Assembly (NCBI GenBank): GCA_020466095.1
Contig: CM035809.1
Coordinates: 27,405,063 to 27,469,062, forward strand
Length of the DNA: 64,000 nt
From: Chlorops oryzae
Taxonomy: Eukaryota > Arthropoda > Insecta > Diptera > Chloropidae
Direction: 5' to 3'
How positions within the stretch are numbered: the first letter of the stretch is position 1; each line of letters opens with the position of its first letter. The position numbers and the translations under genes are program-made. The notes under the pieces were generated by a model. It searched no databases, had not been told where the DNA came from, and saw nothing but the letters and a program-made list of their open reading frames with translations. Shown in pieces: positions 45,201 through 57,078 of the stretch.

Positions 45201-46631
45201 CAGATTCTGTCGAAATATTTCCAATGTTTGCCAATGACATTGACGAGCGAAGCAATAAATAATTGCCCATTTGGCAATAAAAACCAAAAGGGTGACAATG
45301 GTTGAGGGTAGTTTTTAAGGAGCAAAGTTATGTGAATTTTGAAAAAATTGAAGTTTTATATCGGAAAAAAATGGGTCACAGCAATTGCCGCACGTTGAGA
45401 ATGATACTCTGGCTGGAAGGTATTTAATTAAACTGTTTTTTATTTCTGTATAATCTGCCAAGGAAGAAAGTCCTTAAATCCCTTTTTGTCTTGGCAGATT
45501 ATCCAGAAAAGAAAATAGTGCAACACTGATTACATATTTTTTTTCATGGTTCGGAACCATTTGCGTTAGGTTGAAAATTTTCGTGCATACCCAAAGGGTG
45601 ATCTTTCGATTTTTGGTAAAAACTGTTCAACTTTGCACCGGCAAAACGGTATCAAGTAGTGCTCGGATGCAGTTCGTGCATATGAAGAAGTTGTTTAGTT
45701 ATAATTTTTCTATATTTGCAACAAAAAAATTTTGATAAAATGTTTATTGCCTTGGGAGCTATAGGCCATACAAAATAAAATATGATAAAAAACACGTCAA
45801 ATTTTAGGAATTTTTGCAATTTTCACCTACCAGATAGAGTTTTTTCGGGTCGGTTTGTACTAAAACTATTTAAAATGAGTTCAGAGTTATAAATTGTGAT
45901 AGAAAGGAAATTAAAATATTGAACGGATTGCGAGATATAGCCATAAGTAAGTGAGTAACTTAATTCTCGGCCCCAAGTTTTGAAGACTATTTTAAAACAA
46001 GTAGAGGTGACTTGACAAAACTTAGTATGAGGCATTGTTGTACTCATCGAGCACTTTTAAAAACAGTCGTTCAATTTTTGTTTACAAAACATGACCTCTA
46101 AAATGTCGCACAGTGTAATTTTGACGATTTTTAGACTAACCAATTTGTGTATTCAAGTTCCAATACTGGTAGATCTTCCGAGGTGTCAATTACCATCAAA
46201 GTGTTAGTGTGTTCAGCATATAATGCCAATGCTCGCTTCTGAAGTCACACAAAAAAATATCCATCCTTCTTTTGGAATCGTGTCAGAAAAATCGCACAAA
46301 ATTCTTGTGAAAAAAATGTGTCAATAGCAGTGAAATCTTTCCCATGTGCTTTGAGTAAAGGCAATATTTGAAAAGGTAGCTCAAAAGAATCTCGCATCTG
46401 AATTCAAAGCAATGTCACACTCACACACACATATGTATTAACACAATCCTTATACTTGTACTGCACACTTGAAAGTCGTCTGAATAGTAAAGCGCTGACA
46501 GACGATTTCATGTAGAAACGCACAAAAGCATGCTTTATTTTCTTTCTTTATTCATGGCATTTTTTATGGAACGCTCTCGTCGTCACCATTTTCACCACTT
46601 TGCATGAATGCATGACTATACAGGCACTCAA
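42253..46631. other. intergenic, no gene supported
   Basis: Mostly unique AT-rich sequence. It includes a CTCTCT run at 42,539-42,573, an exon-like segment at 42,640-42,689 (minus strand, flanked by AG and GTGAGC) and the diverged repeat at 45,590-46,110. No protein-coding gene is recognised. Confidence 0.35.
45590..46110. repeat. second copy of the diverged dispersed repeat
   Basis: Aligns to segments of 37,330-38,480 through CTCGGATGCAGTTCGTG, GATTGCGAGATATAGCCATA and AACTTAATTCTCGGCC. Both copies are on the plus strand. Confidence 0.5.
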
Positions 46632-46650
46632 CACAACACACACACACACA

Positions 46651-46685
<35 letters not shown>
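46632..46685. repeat. (CA)n microsatellite
   Basis: About 50 bp of CA dinucleotides interrupted once (CACCACAC). Confidence 0.95.
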
Positions 46686-46690
<5 letters not shown>

Positions 46691-47259
46691 TCCCCATGCG
46701 TATTTAAATATCCAAAAATCTGAAATTGCAATTGAATAATATATGCGAGTCTTTGTGGCTAAACCAGATTTTCGCTTAAGATTTGAGCAGATAAAACGTA
46801 CAGACAGAGTCATATAACACTTTGGCTGCCTTTTGATATTTTTCCTTTCTTCATTTTTGTGTCCCCAACAGTGGCGTTTTCTCCGAGGGTGCACTGTGGA
46901 ACTTTCGAACTCTTGAATTGTTCTGTGATCATTGCATACGCCCATGGACTGTAAATTTGCTCATCGTCGTCGTCGTCATTTGTCTGACTGAGTCGGTCGT
47001 CGGTCCCCTTTGCCAAGTTTCGTCACATGAGACCACTGAACGCACAGTCTGAGAAAAACAGCTGCAGTCATGTAAGTGTCTTGTCGGAGCATTATATACT
47101 TTTAGGTGTCACATAAAAATTGAAGTGGAGAGAATTTTCATAAATATGGAGTTATTCAAGGTAAGTCATTCGCAATTTAAATTCTTTTGTACGATACAAA
47201 AAAATTATATACAAGTGACCCTGTATAATGTGCTCTTAAATGCACATTATATTTAATAG
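46686..47259. other. unique segment with a possible short first exon
   Basis: No homology recognised. At 47,146-47,160 ATGGAGTTATTCAAG is followed immediately by GTAAGT, which looks like a five-codon first exon with donor. A TATATA word lies near 47,094. Without a downstream exon this is only a possibility. Confidence 0.2.
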
Positions 47260-47515
47260 AGCTATAATATATCGTTACTATTCGGTAAAAAGTAACGATT
47301 ACTCGCAGTCAGTAATCAATAACGTCTCGTTACTGATGGAAGTATCTCGTTACTAAAACTTTTTTTGCACACATGCCAGCTGATGGTTGATAGAGTAATA
47401 AAGTACTAATGTAATGTAATAAAGAACTTAGTAACGAGTACTAAGTAACGATTACTTGACGAAAAATACCGAATACACTCGAGTAGTGTAAATTTTAGCA
47501 TTTTTACAGCTCTAA
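47260..47515. mobile_element. MITE-like element rich in GTAACGATTACT words
   Basis: TATTCGGTAAAAAGTAACGA near the left end pairs with ACTTGACGAAAAATACCGAATA near the right. AGAGCTATAAT and ACAGCTCTAAT lie at the borders. The interior repeats CGTTACT/AGTAACG. Confidence 0.6.
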
Positions 47516-47585
47516 TATTTAAATCTTCCCAATTTTTCTTTTACAAATCTCGATTCTCTATCTCGCTCTCGAGCGAGTGAGACTA

Positions 47586-48433
47586 CACCGAGAGAAATAA
47601 CAACAGTTAGATCAACTACTTAGAACAGTTAAAGTAAGAGTGGTCAAATAAACTGTATTCCGCGTTAAATGCACTGAAAAAGGCAGTCAAATGAACAGTT
47701 GAAAAACAGTTACTTTTTATGTTCAAATTCGCTTTCGTTCACTTAGACGTATAAGTTCGCATTTTGATCAACCGTCTACGGAGGTTTCGATAGCTCAGTG
47801 CTTTAAACTGTGACTCGACAGTCGTGAGCTTCGGAGTTCTATTTGTTCAGAGTGTAGTTGTTTTGGAAGACAAAAATTTTCTCCTAAAATTTTAAGGTTT
47901 TAATTTAGTTAATTTTTTTTTAATGGTTAATTTTCAAGCAAAAAATTTTGGGAGTGAAACAATTCCTTCAGCACGTTCCCCAAAACTTGAGCAACCATAA
48001 ACTCAAGTGTGCATTTTGACCAACAAATTAAATTCGTTCGTTTAGCGTAATGGTTAAGACGTTCGCCCAGCGAAGTGGAGGTCAGCGGTTCAAGGCTCGG
48101 CTGAGGCGAGAAAATTTAAAGAGATGAAAGAGAAAAAGATTTAAATAGAAACAAATAAATAAAGAAAAAATAAAATAATTTAATAATAAAAAAATATATT
48201 AATAAAAGAAGATAAAAAAAAGTCAAAGCAAAAAAAAAATTAATTTTCCCAGTCGCTGGTGACAGTTGATTTAACCGCGAGAGAGTTATATCAACCATCA
48301 GGTAGTTATATCCTTTTTGACTGTGTTTGTACTGTTGAATTGACCGCTACTACACATAAGCTAACAATTAACGGTGAACTCGGTTATTTTAACCTGCTTT
48401 TTCAGTTAATATAACTACCTTTTTCTCTCGGTG
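47586..48433. mobile_element. 848-bp TA-flanked element containing two tRNA-like modules
   Basis: TA|CACCGAGAGAAA at the left and TTTCTCTCGGTG|TA at the right are exact. Inside are CAGTTA/GTTATATCAACC motifs, a tRNA-like segment at 48,034-48,108 and a weaker one at 47,788-47,855. No ORF of note. Confidence 0.85.
48034..48108 (+). ncRNA. tRNA-like (pol III A/B-box) module, probably degenerate
   Basis: TAGCGTAATGGTTAAGACG fits the D-arm/A-box pattern. GGTTCAAGGCT lies about 45 nt later as a near B-box (consensus GGTTCGANTCC). The acceptor stem does not close well and no clear anticodon identity can be given, so a functional tRNA is unlikely. Confidence 0.35.
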
Positions 48434-50330
48434 TACCAATTCTTTGCTTTGCATATTCATTCCGGCACTCAAAAGTATGCTAAGGAATGTCTGTTTAAAG
48501 CGCTCACACCCACACACACGCATTTGTATTTTGAATAAAGTGAAATGCACTTCAATGGGAAATCGCACATGGAAATCGTGACGGAAAAGAACTTGAATAT
48601 TTGAATTCCAGCCCAGGCATTCTTGGAATTGTTATGTGCGTTACTCTCAGGCGGTGATTGCTGCTGCTGCTGCTGCTACTTCGGCATGTCTGAACGTAAG
48701 CGGCTAAACGAGAGAGCACAATGAAAATAAGCTGTGAAGTAGCTGCGATGTAAAATTGTTTTCCCATTTCCCGATTTCTATTTTTCCATTTTTTCATTTT
48801 TATTTCAAGCAAATATTGGAGGTCTATTTGTTAGAAGAAGAAAAAAAAACCCTGTTCTTTTAAGTGATTCTATGATCACAGTGTAGTGATGAAAATTTCT
48901 AAGACTCGAAAGACTTCAAGAAATATTCAAAAATGCGCTTAAATTTCTCTAGAGCATCTTTGATTTGTAAAGCATTTAATTTGGGTTTACTTGCCTGTGT
49001 GCCTAAGTGTATGCAAGGAAATTTAATAGGAAAACTTTTTGTGGTTTATTTATGTATTTTATATTTTTCCTAAATTACCTTTACATTGCCGCGCGGTGTA
49101 AGATTACAACAAAATAAGCCGAGAACAATAAAATCGCAAGATAATTTTTGGATACCCATACACGAGCAGACGAGCACCATATTCAGACATAGAGGCGTGT
49201 GCGTGCGTGCGTTGGCGTGCATGGGCGGGGGAGACGGCGCAAAAAAGTTTTCCATTTTGTCCCATGTGTCGCATTTCAAGCGGAAATTTTAAACTTTTGA
49301 TTGGATTGAAGTGCGTGTGAAATTTTGAAAGCACTTAGAATTTGAATTTTTGCTTGAAGACTTCTAATAATTTTAAAGCGCAAAGCGTAAAACATAGCAC
49401 ACTTTTGGGCTCTCTTAAAGAGTACGGTTTTTTTTTTGTTCATTAAAAGTTTCGTTCTTGATTTAATTCGTTTCCCTTTTACGAGCGGAAAATGTTGCGG
49501 AACGACTTTTATCCAAGATTGCAATATACTTCGGTTACCGTTACTTTTTCCTTTCAGCGAACGGATTACCTTAACCCATATGTGTGTGAGTGTCAATTAA
49601 AAAGTTTCTACACTTTTAGCAGTAAAATTTTTAATGATAATGCTCTCTTTCATAATGCAATCTTTCATTATTTAGAAGCTTACTTTATTTGCTCGACATA
49701 ATTTTATAAACATTCTCGAAAGTTTGTTCGAGATTCATCGGTTAGGAATCTTGATGGAAGTTTTTGTTGCGGCTTAATTGTATGTGCCAGGTGAAAAAGA
49801 GTATGATTTTTGGTTGTTTGTTGATGATATATGAGATATGGATTGCGTCTCAATGAGGGAAAAGAGTTTTAATTGCTTTTTATCGCATCTTGATATCGAA
49901 TAAGTAGAATTTTTTTGCGCACTTTTAGGCGGCCGTCATGGGGGTCGATTCAGCATTGAAGAAGATAACTTTTAGTTGCTTGAAACCGCCTATTTGCACC
50001 GGATTGAAATGAAAGCACAAATTTTTAGTGAAATAAAAAATCAAAGCATACTTTTAGGTGATTCTTGGAAAAATTATTCAAAATAATACTATGCCATCGC
50101 GTATGTCGACCATTTTTCATTTCTTGAAAATGAATATTCACACCAAAATAAAAATTTAAGTACATTATTACAATTGAATAAAAAGTTAGTGCATACTTTT
50201 GGGTACATTTTGAAAATATTTCTTTAGAATTAATGAATTTATGAATTATGAATTTTTAAGTCAAAAAGTACAATTATAAGGAAAAGTAAATTTTTGTAAT
50301 TTTGCGCCTAAAAGTATGCATATAATTTTC
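48434..50330. other. intergenic, no gene supported
   Basis: Unique DNA with a GCTGCTGCTGCTGCT run near 48,660 and a GTGCGTGCGTGCG run near 49,199. Motifs of the form GCATACTTTTAGG begin near 50,045 and recur up to about 52.5 kb. Confidence 0.35.
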
Positions 50331-50880
50331 AAATAGATTTTTGACTTCAATAAGAATTTTTTTGAAGGTAGAAAAGCCGTTTGAAGTTCAACTTCACTAG
50401 ACTTATTCGCAAAATGTTGGTAAGAAAAGTTTTTCCCCCATAAAGTATGCTTTAAATTTATAAATGCATATATAGCCGAGCCCTGGTTATTATGCATTAT
50501 TGGATGATTTTGCTTATGGATATCAATTTCAATGCCTCGGAATTTCAATATGTAAAAAAATGAAAAAAAAAAAATTAAAAAAAATTTTTTTTTTAATTTA
50601 ATAAATTCAAAATATTCAAAAAAATTCAAACAAAAATGCAAAATATTCAAAGTCAAAAATTCCATATTAGTTCGATTTAGAATGCCTATTAATATGCCTC
50701 GGAATTTGAGTATATAAAAAATGAAAAAAAAAATCAAAAAAATATTCAAAAACAATTCAAAAAAAACATGCAAAAAATTCAAAATGTTCAAAAAATTCAA
50801 AGTCAAAAATTCCAAATTAGTTCGATTTAGAATGCCTATTAATATGCCTCGGAATTTGAATATGTAAAAAAATGAAGAAA
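50331..50880 (-). mobile_element. inverse copy of the (T)nGAA array plus truncated MITE
   Basis: 50,331-50,485 is the left part of the CCAGGGCTCGG MITE in reverse. It is followed by TTATTATGCATTATTGGATG, the same flank as at 34,960-34,984, and then by the (A)nTTC array with ATTAATATGCCTCGGAATTT joints. So MITE and array have the same junction at two loci. Confidence 0.8.
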
Positions 50881-52019
50881 AAAATGAAGAAAAAAATGAA
50901 GAATAATGAAAACCACAACAAGTAATATATTTTTAGGCACTTTTAAAGCGATTTATAAATGAAGTGCAATTAAAAGACTAACTTTTTTTGGCTAAAAATT
51001 ACGAGAATTTTTAACAAAATCTTTCAAATCGTATATAGAATTGCCTTACCAATTTATGGTTGATTAAGATTGGTGTATACTTTTAGGCGGATTTGCTATT
51101 AGAAATCACTTTTATTCTTATAACAATTGAAATTCGATTTGAAGTGGAATTCTAAAAGAAAATCGAAAAACTGTGAATAAACACAAATCATTCTTCGTTT
51201 GTTAACTTCCGAAGGTCCTCGTCCGCCTCATCGATTCTCGCCACAATTAATAGAGCTCATTGTCAGGCCAAGCCTCCCCTTTCAATTTGACCTTTCTCAT
51301 GTTTTGTATTGACACAAAATGCGGTTGATTAAGGCGGTCCAAATCGGATCTCAACATATGTTTGTGGCATGTTAACTGTAAGCCTTGCTTTCCATTTCCC
51401 ATCGAAGCAGTGTTGCATGAACAGAACAATACAAGAATGCCGGATTCGAATGCCGTTTGGGTCATTCTCGAATCGAATCATTTATTCCCGAGTCATTTCG
51501 GGTCTATTTGATTGTTCATTCGTATTAATTTAATTACAAAATGCTATTTCTGTGGCGTAAATTATTACTTCGCAGTGAGTTGGCCTTTTTAAGTTAATCC
51601 GAAATGGTACTTCCCTTTCATTCTTGTCACTCTCTCGATTCGGCATTCAGTCCAAATGCCCAGCGGCCCGCAATTTGCCGGCATTAATTATCCATTAAGG
51701 AAAAAGTTTTATTTTTATTTTTTTGACAGAAGATTCTGTTTATCTTGAATGGTTTTTTGGTTTATTTAGTTGGCTTAATTCGTTTAATTTCGTTTCATTT
51801 AATCAATTTCGAGATGCGAGCTGATTGAGCGAAAAGAGAAAATTGTTCTGCATTTGCCGAAAGAAGATAACAAATAAGTTGGCCCATAATTAGGGGGACA
51901 CTTTTGTAAATCGAGATAATTTTTTAAACTGAATCTTAGTCATTTTTTTTTGGCATTCTTGTTCAATCTTTTTCAAGTGGATTTGATCCGAAGCAAGGAG
52001 CTTGCTTGAACTGTTATGA
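50881..52019. other. intergenic, no gene supported
   Basis: Mostly unique. A TATACTTTTAGGC motif lies at 51,076. No coding region is recognised. Confidence 0.35.
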
Positions 52020-52263
52020 CCAGGGCTCGGATATATATGCATTTATAAATTTAAAGCATACTTTATGGGGGAAAAACTTTTCTTACCAACATTTTGCGAA
52101 TAAGTCCAAGTGAAGTTGAACTTCAAACGGCTTTTCTACCTTAATAAAAATTCTTATTGAAGTTAAAAATCTATTTGAATCTTAACTTTATATGAGTTGA
52201 ACAAAATTTGTACTCCATAAAGTATGCTTTAAATTTATAAATGCATATATATCCGAGCCCTGG
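52020..52263. mobile_element. intact 244-bp MITE, ~48-bp perfect TIR
   Basis: CCAGGGCTCGGATATATATG at 52,020 is mirrored exactly at 52,263. The TIR continues through CATTTATAAATTTAAAGCAT and ACTTTATGG. Copies at 34,985-35,228 and 50,331-50,485 are diverged or truncated, so this is the best reference for the family. Confidence 0.9.
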
Positions 52264-53130
52264 TTAAAACGTTGCAAAAAAATTATGTCGTAGGAGCCCT
52301 GGTTATGGCGTTGCAAAAAATTATGTCATAAGGTGCCGAAAATAGTTGAATCGAATCCTAAAAGTATGCATTTAAATATTCAAAAATAACGTTTATATCA
52401 ATAAGACTAAAGAAGTTCTGTTTCAGCATTGCAAAAATCCAAGAAATCCTTAATAAGAGCCTTGCTGACGATGTACATAAAAAGAATCGCTTTTAATATT
52501 AATATTTATATGCATACTTTAAGGGCTTAATTTTACTATTTTCGGTCGCCGTGTGTTACTTGTGCTTAGCTGTGAAAAGATTTTACGCTCGATTTGATTT
52601 AAACATAATGTTTTTATTATAATGTGCCGAGCCATTTAGAATCGTAACAATGAATTTCAAGGCATTTAACCATTAAAAGGCCTTCTTGCTTTCAGCTTTA
52701 TATCGGTCGTAAAAGCGAAAAAGGTGTTCAAATATCTCACTTAAAATTAAAGGGTGCTGCAAAAAAGTCGTAAACGTTTCACTTTTATACGGACTCAATT
52801 TTCATTCTTCATTCCTGCTAAGCACCAAGAATGATATTCAAACATCTTAAAGTAGGCTTCCTTATTGAATTTTCGTCTTGCACACCTGACAGCTAATCCA
52901 GACTGCTCTCGAGAGTACTCCCTCGGACTAGTCCATGTTGTAATGACAAATTTTACATAGTTTTTTTGCGGACGATGTTCTCGACAGACCCTTTCAATAT
53001 TTCGGCTCTATCTATTCCGCATTTAACTAATCAAAGAGTGGTATTTTTATGCCTAATTTGAAACCGAGTGATTGAAAATTTTATTTAAACCTAGATCCTT
53101 CTAGGATATAGGGTATTATTTTTAGCATAT
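52264..53130. other. intergenic, no gene supported
   Basis: Contains a GAGCCCTGGTTATGGCGTTG fragment just after the MITE, repeating TTGCAAAAAATTATGTC twice, and CCTAAAAGTATGCA at 52,357. No gene. Confidence 0.35.
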
Positions 53131-53660
53131 TTAAGCCCAAAATCCAATATTGCCAGAGCCCGATGCGAGAGCCCGAGACGCACAAAAATTTCAAAACATC
53201 GTATGGCTCAAGCTCCAATGTATCGCACTGCGAGACCTCGTAGCGAGAAAACTTTTGAAAAATTTAATATTTCTCGTTGCGAGGTAATTTTGACAGGTTA
53301 ATGATGTAGCTATTTTTTGAGTACTCGCTATTGGGTACTCGTTTAAACTAATAAAACAAAAACTGTTCACTGTTCCGCGAAAAAGAGCTTTTAAAATATT
53401 TCGCGAGTTTTGGTTCATTTTGAAAATTTTAGAAAATGTTCTATTAAAACTTTAGCTCAAGTGATAACGTATAACTTTTATGAGTACTCGGTACTCGTTA
53501 GATTGGTACTCGGTTCAAATATTGCATTACTAGAAGCGAAATTATGCTATCATCTGCGTGACGCAGAACTCCCATTTGAGATTGAAATGCGTCACGCAAA
53601 ACATTTTCGTGACGTTGCGCACTCGCATCGGGCTCTCGCAATATTGGATTTTGGGCTTAA
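53131..53660. mobile_element. 530-bp TTAA-flanked element, TIR GCCCAAAATCCAATATTGC
   Basis: TTAAGCCCAAAATCCAATAT at 53,131 and its mirror ATATTGGATTTTGGGCTTAA ending at 53,660. The TIR extends about 40 bp (GAGCCCGATGCGAG-GC). The interior has GAGTACTCG/TACTCGTT repeats. No transposase. Confidence 0.85.
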
Positions 53661-53988
53661 TGGATAATCTTTTGAGGTTTTCTCTTAATTTCGGGGAATA
53701 ATATTGAACAGTGTAGTATGGAAATGGCTAGTAACGACTCCGTTTCTATAGCTCAAATGCTCCCAAAACGCTCCGACAGAATCTCTGAATGAGCGGTTTT
53801 TTCGGGAGAAAAGAACAGGGAGCCTTATATGGAAAAAGTGTTATTTTTTTATCTCAAAATTTATTCTTCATTATTGCTAGAATGCTCCTTAAGAGTCTGT
53901 CAGGACTCGCTTTCAGATCTAATTTTTTTTTTAAATGACTCGTTTGGTTGTTTTTTTGAGGCCTTGCCAAAATCACTACTTGGAAGAA

Positions 53989-54145
53989 TTAACCCTCTGA
54001 TTCCTGGCTCCGTCTCTAGACGGACTGGTTTCCAACAAATTACCAAAAAAAAAAATTCCTAATAATTTCAGATTCATGTTTTTCTACCCGAAATTAGTCT
54101 AATCTGAACTTTTCAATGAAAAAAATTGTGGCATTAGAGGGTTAA
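53989..54145. mobile_element. 157-bp TTAA-flanked MITE
   Basis: TTAACCCTCTGATTCC at the left and GGCATTAGAGGGTTAA at the right. The interior includes a small CGTCTCTAGACGG palindrome. It resembles, but is distinct from, the TTAACCCTTTCAGACACG element at 11,031. Confidence 0.7.
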
Positions 54146-55910
54146 GGTAGCAGTCCTTTCGCACTCCTAGTCGGAGCACTCCGAATATGGTTGACTGGGG
54201 TTAATGATACGGGGCTTACGGGGTTAGAAAAAATTTCCCATAAAAACCTAGCATACTTTGAGGCAGAGTTTAATTGAAATTTTTTGTTTGCTTTGATGAT
54301 GTTGTCAAATTTTCTTTTATGATTGTCTCAATAGTGATTGCTATCGAATGAAAATATCTCCATTGAGATTTTTCCATGATTTTGGCAGAAATTTTCCCCA
54401 TAATTGAATGAAATGAATAATCGAATAATTGAAATTTATTTCAAAGCAATAGAAAACCCCAAAATGTCCGCAACTATTTTTGCTCAATGAACGCATAGTT
54501 TTGTTGTTGCTTCTTTATTTACAACAAGAAATTCTTGAAAAGTGAAAACTTTTCGCCACGAAACATTTAATGGCGCCTTCTTCGAGTTCAACGAAAACAT
54601 TTCCATTTCGTACTTCCTTCGAAGAGCTCAAAGTGGTTGCAACAGTTTCTCAAAGACTTTCGAACAATTTTATTCCATGCCACAACATTCAAACAGTCGA
54701 GATCAAGGAAAGTTGGACGACAGTTATTTGAAAAGCCCCAAGAGCTATGTGAGGGGAAAATCACAGAAAAGAAAAAAATAAATAAAAAATAGAAAATTTA
54801 ATATTAAATACAAAATGGGAATTTTTTGAATTCGGGTCGTTTCATTCATTTTTGAACGCCATTTCCAGAGCACATATTTTTCCCCAAATAGGTACCTGTC
54901 CGCAGTTCTATAAATTATTTCACACCGAAACGTCGAAGACCGCAGCAACATGTTGTCCAACAAAGTGTGTGTTGCCCTACATTTAACTTTATTTTCGTTT
55001 TTTTTTTTTTTTTTGTCTTTTTGGCAACATTTTTCTTGCACTGCACACACACAACTTTTGCTTTTCGGTTGTGAACGGTTTCAGTTTTAACTCTCGATGC
55101 CATAAAGTAAATACTAGAAACATTTCACTCAAACCGCAAAATCATAAATATTTAATTTTTCTACGAGGTTTTTCCTATTTTATTTCGCCGACCAAACGAC
55201 GAAAGGATTGAGCAACCGAATGTTTTTACAACATTTTGTTCTACAAAGTTTGTTCAAAGTTGATGCTGAGCTACGGTCGGTCGTTCGGGTTCGCTCTCAA
55301 TGGAATGGCACTGAACTGTATCGGATTTTTTTATTTTTTCTTTGGTTGACCTCATTCAAGCTTAATCCTTTTTCGAATGGAGATTCGTTGAATTCTTGGG
55401 GAATAATATTTTTTAAAAATGTGCATGTAGCGTGCAAAAAGTGTCGGCTTAAACTGCTCCAATTGTGTATGTAGAGACCGCAGCAATAAAAAAAAATTAC
55501 CCAAAGTCTTCTCTTGCAACCGCTAAAGCGCACAATTTTTGAGGAATTTTTAAACAGTTGCGGCAAAGTGCAATGGTTGCCAGGCTCACCGAATTGTTAT
55601 AGAAATATTTGTGCGCTTTAAGACACCTTGTATTTGCAAAAGCCTTTTAATTGAGTTTGAGAGTTTGTTGCTACAATTTGGAGAAAAGTGTTTGTGTCGG
55701 AAATGGTAACCCTAGACTGCTTAACCTTTTAATGCATATGGATTAAAAGTATTTTCAATTAAGAGGTCTTTTATTTTTCTACTTTCACAATTTGAAATGT
55801 TTTATGAGTTGTAAAAATAATTTAAAAAACTTTAATTGTGAACAAATTTTCCCCACAAAAAATTTTAACGATTTAAAGCATGTTCTATTGACAAATTTGC
55901 TACACTGAGC
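54146..55910. other. intergenic, no gene supported
   Basis: AT-rich unique DNA. ORFs of 60-100 codons have no recognisable domains. Confidence 0.35.
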
Positions 55911-55912
55911 GA

Positions 55913-57078
55913 AATCAACCATGATTTTTTTAAAAGGGCCCATTTTTAGTCACAGTCCTTTTGATTTTCGAGCAGAACAAAAATTTCAAGAGAAAAATAG
56001 TTGAGTCAACAACATTTTTGGTTGATTTAAAAGGAAATTTGTTTAATTACATTTCTTTTCGTTCGGTATAATTCTCATTTAGTTTATAAAATAGGACATA
56101 TAAGATACTTATTCGTGTTAGGACTTTTTAAGCATTGCGAAAGCAGTCACGACAAAGGAGTGATAAAATCTGATTAAGTCCATCCGATGGCTATGTTTTG
56201 GGGCTATGTTCAGCAGAGGGCTCTGTGGCCAATTGCTTTGAACGTTTAATAAAGGGTCTGGCTGCTTAACCAAAGGCATGCGGCATCATGAAAGGAATTT
56301 TTAAATTTTGTTGATTTTTCGATAGGTGCCATCTAAAAACACTGTGGAGACTACTTTTTAGATTTTTATTTTGAACGGTCCTTGAAATATCCTTGAAAAT
56401 TATTTTTTGCTAAGGCTTTTTTCAAAAATTTATATCTCAACAACCAATTGAGATAGAGAGACGATCTAAGCAGATTCTGTTAGATAATAAAACAAGGAAG
56501 CTAAAAATTTTTTTTAAAATTTTTACAATGAGAAAAATTTTTTCACAAAATTAAAAAGAAAATTTTTTATATTTTTTTCAGTGTATTCCCAGTTTCCCGC
56601 CACTCTATAAATTGCTTTTAGAAACACCCCTAGGTATTTGCTTTCATTTAAAAAAAAGTTTCATTCAAATTAAATGGAGCAACAGTGAGATATTCAAAAA
56701 ATTGCAAGTGCACCTATATGCTCCCAGTACTAATATCCAGTACAAATGTGTGCAATATGGTACAAAAACACATCACTCATACGCCAAGTCTTAAGGAAAT
56801 TTAAATATTCGTTTCATGATGCCGCATGCCTTTGCTTAACCCGCCAGACCCTTTATCTTGTCATTTCAATTATGTCAACAATTTTTCAACAACTTAAATT
56901 TAAATCCATTTTTGAAAATTATCATTCAATTCAACCTGAAATATGGTTGATTTAAAAGGAAAATCTTTATTTTTTCCAACAAGAAAAATTTTTAAATTAA
57001 AAATAATCCTTGTTGAAACCGTTTTGTATGTTTTTCCTTTTGATTTAACCAGTTTTCTAGTTGATTTTTTTCTCTGTG
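55913..57078. mobile_element. TA-flanked element with CAC(T/A)GAG ends, carrying a nested insertion
   Basis: TA|CACTGAGCGAAATCAAC at the left and GTTGATTTTTTTCTCTGTG|TA at the right. The outer parts share GGTTGATTTAAAAGGAAA at about 56,018 and 56,943 (direct). The element at 56,251-56,854 is inserted in the middle. Confidence 0.75.
56251..56854. mobile_element. 604-bp element, TIR AAAGGGTCTGGC, nested
   Basis: AAAGGGTCTGGCTGCTTAAC at the left, with GGCATGCGGCATCATGAAA, is mirrored by TTTCATGATGCCGCATGCC and GCCAGACCCTTT at the right. Interior words (AACACTGTGGAGACTAC, GAACGGTCCTTGAAATATCC, TTCAGTGTATTCCCAGTTTC) are shared in inverse orientation with 60,950-62,550. Confidence 0.8.

Noticed and set aside
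47788..47855. Second tRNA-like stretch TTTCGATAGCTCAGTGC
   Set aside because: The A-box-like part is fair, but the downstream GAGTTCTATTTG is a poor B-box and no cloverleaf closes, so it is not called as an RNA gene.
50261..50815. 184-codon minus-strand frame rich in Phe/Leu/Asn
   Set aside because: It is the (T)nGAA array plus a truncated MITE read as protein; the same pattern is seen at 34.5-34.9 kb.
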